In this document: positions 60,453 through 64,000 of the stretch, piece after piece | Numbering within the stretch: position 1 is the stretch's first letter | Layout: every line of letters begins with the position of its first letter | Assembly (NCBI RefSeq): GCF_003001935.1 | Contig: NZ_PVNG01000002.1 | Coordinates: 620,001-684,000, forward strand | DNA: 64,000 nt | Source: Nonomuraea fuscirosea | GTDB lineage: Bacteria > Actinomycetota > Actinomycetes > Streptosporangiales > Streptosporangiaceae | Direction of reading: 5' to 3' | The notes under the pieces: model-generated | Told to the model about the DNA's origin: nothing | The model's input: only the letters and a program-made list of their open reading frames with translations | The model's database searches: none | Position numbers and translations under genes: made by a program

Positions 60453-61922
60453 TCATCCCGAGGCGGCCTCCTTCTCGAACGCGCTCAGCGTGGGGTCGTA
60501 GTCGAGGGCGCCGATGTCGTACATCGGCGTCATCCAGTGGTAGAAGTTGTCGCCGCGCTCCCGCAGCAGGTCGTACAGCCGGCGCATCAGGCGGCGGCGG
60601 ACCGGGGCCAGCTCGGGGTGGGTGTAGCGGTTGCTCAGCTCGTGCGGGTCGGCGCGCAGGTCGTACAGCTCGTTGACCGACTCGGGGTTGACGACGAGCT
60701 TGTAGCGGTCGTCGCGGATCATGCGCTGCGGGTACGGGAAGTGGTGGCCGTGGTACTCGGCGAGCAGTTCGCCCGGCCACTCCGGATGTTCGCCGCGCAC
60801 CAGCGGCACCAGGCTGCGGCTGTCCACGGCCGGCCCGGTGTCGCAGCCGGCCAGCTCCAGGATCGTCGCCGTGCAGTCGGTGAGCGACACGAACTCGTCC
60901 CTGACCTGCGGCGCAGCCCCCGGGATCCGGACGATGCCGGCGATGCGGTAGATGTCCTCGTACATCGCCGGGCCCTTGTCGTGCAGCCGGTGCGCGCCGG
61001 TGAACTCGCCGTGGTCGGAGGTGAAGAACACCGACGTCCGATCGGTCAGGCCCAGCTCGTCCATACGGTCGAGGATGCGGCCGATCTGCTGGTCGATGAG
61101 CGTCACGTAACCCCAGTAGACCGCGATCAGCTTGCGGCTGACCTCGATCGGGATCGTGTCGAACGTCCAGTGCGCGCTGTAGTTGCGCTGCACCGGCGGC
61201 TTGCCCTCGAACGTCTCCGCGATCGACGGCGGCAGCTCGACGAGGTCGGGGTCGTACATGTCGAAGTACTCGTCCGGCAGCAGATACGGCAGATGCGGCC
61301 CGAAGAAGTGGGTGGCCAGGAAGAACGGCCGGCCGTCGGCCGCGTACCGCTCCAGATGCTCGATCGCCCTGGTCGCCAGGTAGTGCTCGAACGTGGCCTC
61401 CACCGGCTGGTGCAGCCGCGCCGCCAGCAGGTTGCCCTGGTTGCCGTTGGGCGTGGTGCCCCGGATCAGGTCCGAGATCCGGTACGGCGGCAGCCCCCGC
61501 TCCGCCAGGTAGGCCAGGTAGTCGGGGTGGTCGACCGGGTTGTGCCAGCCGGGCAGGTCGGGGCCGTCGAAGCCGTACGAGGCGGCGTTGCGCGTGGTGC
61601 CTCCGTGCCACTTGCCGATCAGCCCGAGCTGGTAGCCGCGCTCCTTCAGCGCCTCGGGGAAGGTGAACGCGTCCTCCCGCAGATCCTCCAGGTAGCCGAC
61701 GTTGCGCTCGTAGTTCGCCAGCAGCCGGTGCCGGAACGGCGCCTGCCCGGTGAGCAGGCTGGCCCGCGCCGGCGTGCAGATGGCCGTCGGCGTGTAGAAC
61801 CGGTCGAAACGGGTGCCGGTGGCGGCCAGCCGGTCCAGGTTCGGCGTGGCGACGTGCGGGTTGCCGTAGCAGCCGAGCGTGTCGACGCGGTGCTGGTCGG
61901 TCATCAGGAACAGCAGGTTCAC
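60453..61922 (-). CDS. Type I sulfatase (Cys-type)
   Basis: 489-aa sulfatase with the formylglycine motif C-T-P-A-R at Cys49 (TAICTPARASLLTG). Also visible: metal site LFLMTDQHRVDTLG, GLIGKWHGG, and FTSDHGEFTGAHRL. No signal peptide, so probably cytoplasmic. The start overlaps the stop of the ABC binding-protein gene (ATGA), a rare direct coupling of sulfatase and transporter. The substrate is likely imported by that transporter. It is only distantly similar to the sulfatase at 5625. Its maturase (FGE) is not encoded in this window. Confidence 0.92.
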   Translation of the reverse strand: MNLLFLMTDQHRVDTLGCYGNPHVATPNLDRLAATGTRFDRFYTPTAICTPARASLLTGQAPFRHRLLANYERNVGYLEDLREDAFTFPEALKERGYQLGLIGKWHGGTTRNAASYGFDGPDLPGWHNPVDHPDYLAYLAERGLPPYRISDLIRGTTPNGNQGNLLAARLHQPVEATFEHYLATRAIEHLERYAADGRPFFLATHFFGPHLPYLLPDEYFDMYDPDLVELPPSIAETFEGKPPVQRNYSAHWTFDTIPIEVSRKLIAVYWGYVTLIDQQIGRILDRMDELGLTDRTSVFFTSDHGEFTGAHRLHDKGPAMYEDIYRIAGIVRIPGAAPQVRDEFVSLTDCTATILELAGCDTGPAVDSRSLVPLVRGEHPEWPGELLAEYHGHHFPYPQRMIRDDRYKLVVNPESVNELYDLRADPHELSNRYTHPELAPVRRRLMRRLYDLLRERGDNFYHWMTPMYDIGALDYDPTLSAFEKEAASG

Positions 61923-62887
61923 TTCGTGAAGGCCTTCGTGTAGAGATCGCCGGTGTAGTACGTCGCGGGGTCGGGCCTCGTCTTGAGCTGGCCGGTGCCG
62001 ACGAAGAAGTCACCCAGGCTGTTCAGCCACTTGGCGACGGTGCCGTCCTTGGTCTTGCCGACCAGGTCCTCGGTCGTCATCGTCTGGACGTTCGCCGCGT
62101 CGGCCTTGACCTTGGCCGGGTCCAGCTTGAGCAGCGCGGCCGACTCGGTGATCGCCTCCTCGGGATGCGCCGCCCGCCAGTCGTTCGCCTGCTGCAGCAC
62201 CTTGATCACCTTGCTGGTGAGCGCGTCGTCCACCTTCGTGCCGCCCACGAACGCGGTCGGGAACGAGCTGTCGGGCCACTCCTTGGTGCTGGCCAGCTCC
62301 ACCATGTCCGGCACCTGCCGCTTGATGTTGTCGATCAGCGGGTACCAGATGCCGGCCCCGTCGATCTGCCCGGCCGCGAACGCCGACACCACGGTGGCCG
62401 GGTCCATCGGCACCTTCTGGATGTCCTTGACCGTCATGCCGGCCTTCTGCAGCGCCAGGTTGAGCACCATGTCGCCGGACGTGCCCTCCGGCACGCCGAC
62501 CTTCTTGCCCTTCAGGTCCTGGATCGTCTTGACGCCGGGCCGGCCGATGACGCGGTCGGCGTAGGCGAGCGTGTTGATCGCGACGACCTTGGCCTTGCCG
62601 GTGGCGGGCAGCCACATCGCGCCGGGGCCGATGTAGCCGAAGTCGAGGTCGCCGGCGCCGAGCGCCTGGATCTGCAGCGGCCCGTTGGTGAACACCTTGA
62701 TCTCGGGGGTGAGCCCCTGCTTGTCCCACAGGCCCTGCTTGTCGGCGATGGCGAGCAGGCTCGCGCCGTTGTAGTCGCTGATGTAGCCGAACCTGACCGT
62801 GGAGCCGTCGTCGGAGCAGGCGGTCACGGACAGTGTCAACAGGCTCACCGCCGTGGCGGCCGTCAGGGCGCGACGAAGAGAACGCAT
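61919..62887 (-). CDS. ABC importer substrate-binding lipoprotein (NrtA/SsuA/TauA type)
   Basis: 322-aa lipoprotein with lipobox LSVTAC (Cys about residue 24). The fold matches nitrate/sulfonate/taurine binding proteins: FGYISDYNGASLLAIADKQG, LGAGDLDFGYIGPGAMW, and DLKGKKVGVPEGTSGDMVL. Its permease and ATPase are upstream on the same strand. The coupled sulfatase suggests that the ligand is a sulfate ester or sulfonate. The ATPase gene ends 93 bp upstream, with tandem repeats between. Confidence 0.9.
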   Translation of the reverse strand: MRSLRRALTAATAVSLLTLSVTACSDDGSTVRFGYISDYNGASLLAIADKQGLWDKQGLTPEIKVFTNGPLQIQALGAGDLDFGYIGPGAMWLPATGKAKVVAINTLAYADRVIGRPGVKTIQDLKGKKVGVPEGTSGDMVLNLALQKAGMTVKDIQKVPMDPATVVSAFAAGQIDGAGIWYPLIDNIKRQVPDMVELASTKEWPDSSFPTAFVGGTKVDDALTSKVIKVLQQANDWRAAHPEEAITESAALLKLDPAKVKADAANVQTMTTEDLVGKTKDGTVAKWLNSLGDFFVGTGQLKTRPDPATYYTGDLYTKAFTK

Positions 62888-62925
62888 GGCGGATCAGTCC
62901 TTTCTCGGGGGGTTGTTCAGGCCGC

Positions 62926-63013
62926 TGACGCGGCAGATGCCTGGTGGGTGTGGTTCAGGCCGGGTGCCTGGTGGTGTGGGTCAGGCCGCCGACGAGGCGG
63001 GCGCCTGGTGGTA
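62926..63013. repeat. Triplicated 3' end of the ABC ATPase gene
   Basis: Three tandem, increasingly decayed copies of about 26-34 bp (62926, 62954, 62980), each with TCAGGCCG and GCCTGGTGG. The third copy is the true end of the ATPase gene. The other two fill the space before the binding-protein gene. Confidence 0.8.
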
Positions 63014-63760
63014 GACGGCGTGCCAGACCTCGTTGCGGATGCGCCCGAACTCGGGCGAGAGCCGCATCTCCTCGGTACGCGGGTAGGGCAGGTCCACGTC
63101 GATGATCCGCTGGATGCGGCCGGGCCTGGCCGCCATCACGATCACCCGGCTGGCCAGGTAGACGGCCTCGTCCACGTCGTGGGTGATGAACATGACCGTG
63201 CGCTGGTCCTGGCTCCAGGTGTCGAGCAGCTGGTCCTGCAGCTGCACCCTGGTCAGCGCGTCCAGGGCGCCGAACGGCTCGTCCATGAGCAGCACCTGCG
63301 GGTTCACCGCGTACGCGCGGGCGATGGCGCAGCGCTGCTTCATCCCGCCGGACAGCGTCTTCGGCAGCGCGTCGGCGAAGTCGGACAGCCCGACCAGCTC
63401 GATCGCCCGCTCGGCCCGCCGCCTGCGCTCCTCGGCCGGCAGCTCCATGAGCTTCAGCCCGAACTCGACGTTCTTGCGCACGGTCAGCCACGGGAACAGC
63501 GCGTACTGCTGGAAGATCACCCCCCGGTCCGGTCCGGGACCGGTGACCGGTTTGCCGTCCACCAGCGTCTCGCCCGCGCTGGCCTCGACCAGCCCGGCGG
63601 CCATGCTCATCAGCGTGCTCTTGCCGCACCCGGACGGTCCCACGACGGTGACGAACTCGCGGTCGGCGATGTCCAGCGACACGTGGTCCAGGGCCGTGAA
63701 GGTGCCGTCCTTCATCGGGTAGGTCTTGACCACGTCCCTGAACGAGATCTTGGCGTTCAA
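62981..63760 (-). CDS. ABC importer ATPase (SsuB/TauB type)
   Basis: 259-aa ABC ATPase with Walker [10 protein letters not shown] (about 41-49), Q-loop in [12 protein letters not shown], signature [14 protein letters not shown], Walker [13 protein letters not shown], and H-loop [10 protein letters not shown]. This set is typical of nitrate/sulfonate/taurine importers. The start overlaps the permease stop by four bases. Together with the permease, binding protein and sulfatase it makes one operon. Confidence 0.95.
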   Translation of the reverse strand: MNAKISFRDVVKTYPMKDGTFTALDHVSLDIADREFVTVVGPSGCGKSTLMSMAAGLVEASAGETLVDGKPVTGPGPDRGVIFQQYALFPWLTVRKNVEFGLKLMELPAEERRRRAERAIELVGLSDFADALPKTLSGGMKQRCAIARAYAVNPQVLLMDEPFGALDALTRVQLQDQLLDTWSQDQRTVMFITHDVDEAVYLASRVIVMAARPGRIQRIIDVDLPYPRTEEMRLSPEFGRIRNEVWHAVYHQAPASSAA

Positions 63761-64000
63761 CGGCGCTCCTGCCAGTCGGTGAGGCGGCGCTCGGCGAGCA
63801 GCAGCAACCGGTCCATCAGCAGGCCGAGCACGCCGATGGCGATCAGTCCCACGAAGATCGTGGACAGGTCGTAGTAGAGCTGGGCCTGCTGCATCCGGAA
63901 GCCCAGGCCTTCCTGGGCGGCGATCAGCTCGGCGGCGACCAGCGTGCCCCAGGCCGAGCCGAGCCCGACCCGCATCCCGACCAGGATGAACGGCGTCGAG
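63757..64000 (-). CDS. ABC importer permease (SsuC/TauC type), 5' end outside window
   Basis: C-terminal 81 residues of the importer permease. The EAA loop end [20 protein letters not shown] and one or two helices ([21 protein letters not shown]) are visible, ending in [11 protein letters not shown]. The frame is open to the window edge at 64000, so the start is not seen. Its stop overlaps the ATPase start. Confidence 0.9.
   Translation of the reverse strand, partial: STPFILVGMRVGLGSAWGTLVAAELIAAQEGLGFRMQQAQLYYDLSTIFVGLIAIGVLGLLMDRLLLLAERRLTDWQERR

Noticed and set aside
1..64000. tRNA genes, transposases, integrases, phage or plasmid functions
   Set aside because: None seen by eye on either strand: no cloverleaf-like T-loop contexts and no recombinase motifs.

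Overview
The window is high-GC DNA (G or C in nearly every third codon position) with GTG and TTG starts, twin-arginine lipoproteins, ATP-binding-cassette (ABC) sugar importers without their own ATPase, a NarL-type two-component system, WXG100-like proteins and a cytochrome b carrying a PDWY motif. This points to a soil actinobacterium. A Streptosporangiaceae/Nonomuraea-like host is my inference, not something the sequence proves. I see no tRNA, rRNA, CRISPR array, transposase or phage gene. Part of one gene is cut off at each end of the window.

Layout. 1-1280: 3'-truncated multicopper oxidase. 1433-6986: a LacI regulator, a sugar importer (binding protein plus two permeases) and a formylglycine-type sulfatase, which looks like a uptake-and-desulfation operon. 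7095-11815: secreted M28 aminopeptidase, aldo-keto reductase, and a modular GH18 chitinase with two nearly identical fibronectin III repeats. 11936-17721: a hydantoin-racemase-like enzyme and an NCS1 permease, divergent from an XRE-cupin regulator that is followed by a UPF0261 / PEP-hydrolase-like / cupin gene set. 17749-21936: lower 4,5-cleavage (gallate/protocatechuate) pathway genes GalD, GalC/LigK and GalB, a dehydrogenase and a GntR regulator, with related candidate operators at three places.

22121-29255: five tightly coupled genes (SWIM-like zinc protein, unknown protein, vWA protein, MoxR-type AAA+ ATPase, DUF5682-like protein). This is the strongest candidate for a poorly described NTP-driven system. 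29323-33280: PepSY membrane protein, a His-rich-loop membrane protein and a NodB deacetylase. 33281-37889: LysR regulator divergent from an enoyl-CoA hydratase / acyl-CoA ligase / MHS transporter operon. 37947-44838: GH15 glucodextranase-like enzyme, orphan QcrB-type cytochrome b, a hypothetical gene and an L,D-transpeptidase lipoprotein.

44892-51270: a three-gene NTPase operon (KAP NTPase, a protein with a degenerate P-loop, and a giant protein with two NTPase modules, a transmembrane helix and WD40-like repeats). It is the second candidate conflict/signalling system. 51644-56666: two-component system, small membrane protein plus a second multicopper oxidase, and an FAH-family hydrolase. 56711-60298: secreted beta-helix protein and a WXG100-like gene pair. 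60453-64000: a second sulfatase translationally coupled to a sulfonate/nitrate-type ABC importer whose permease runs off the end.
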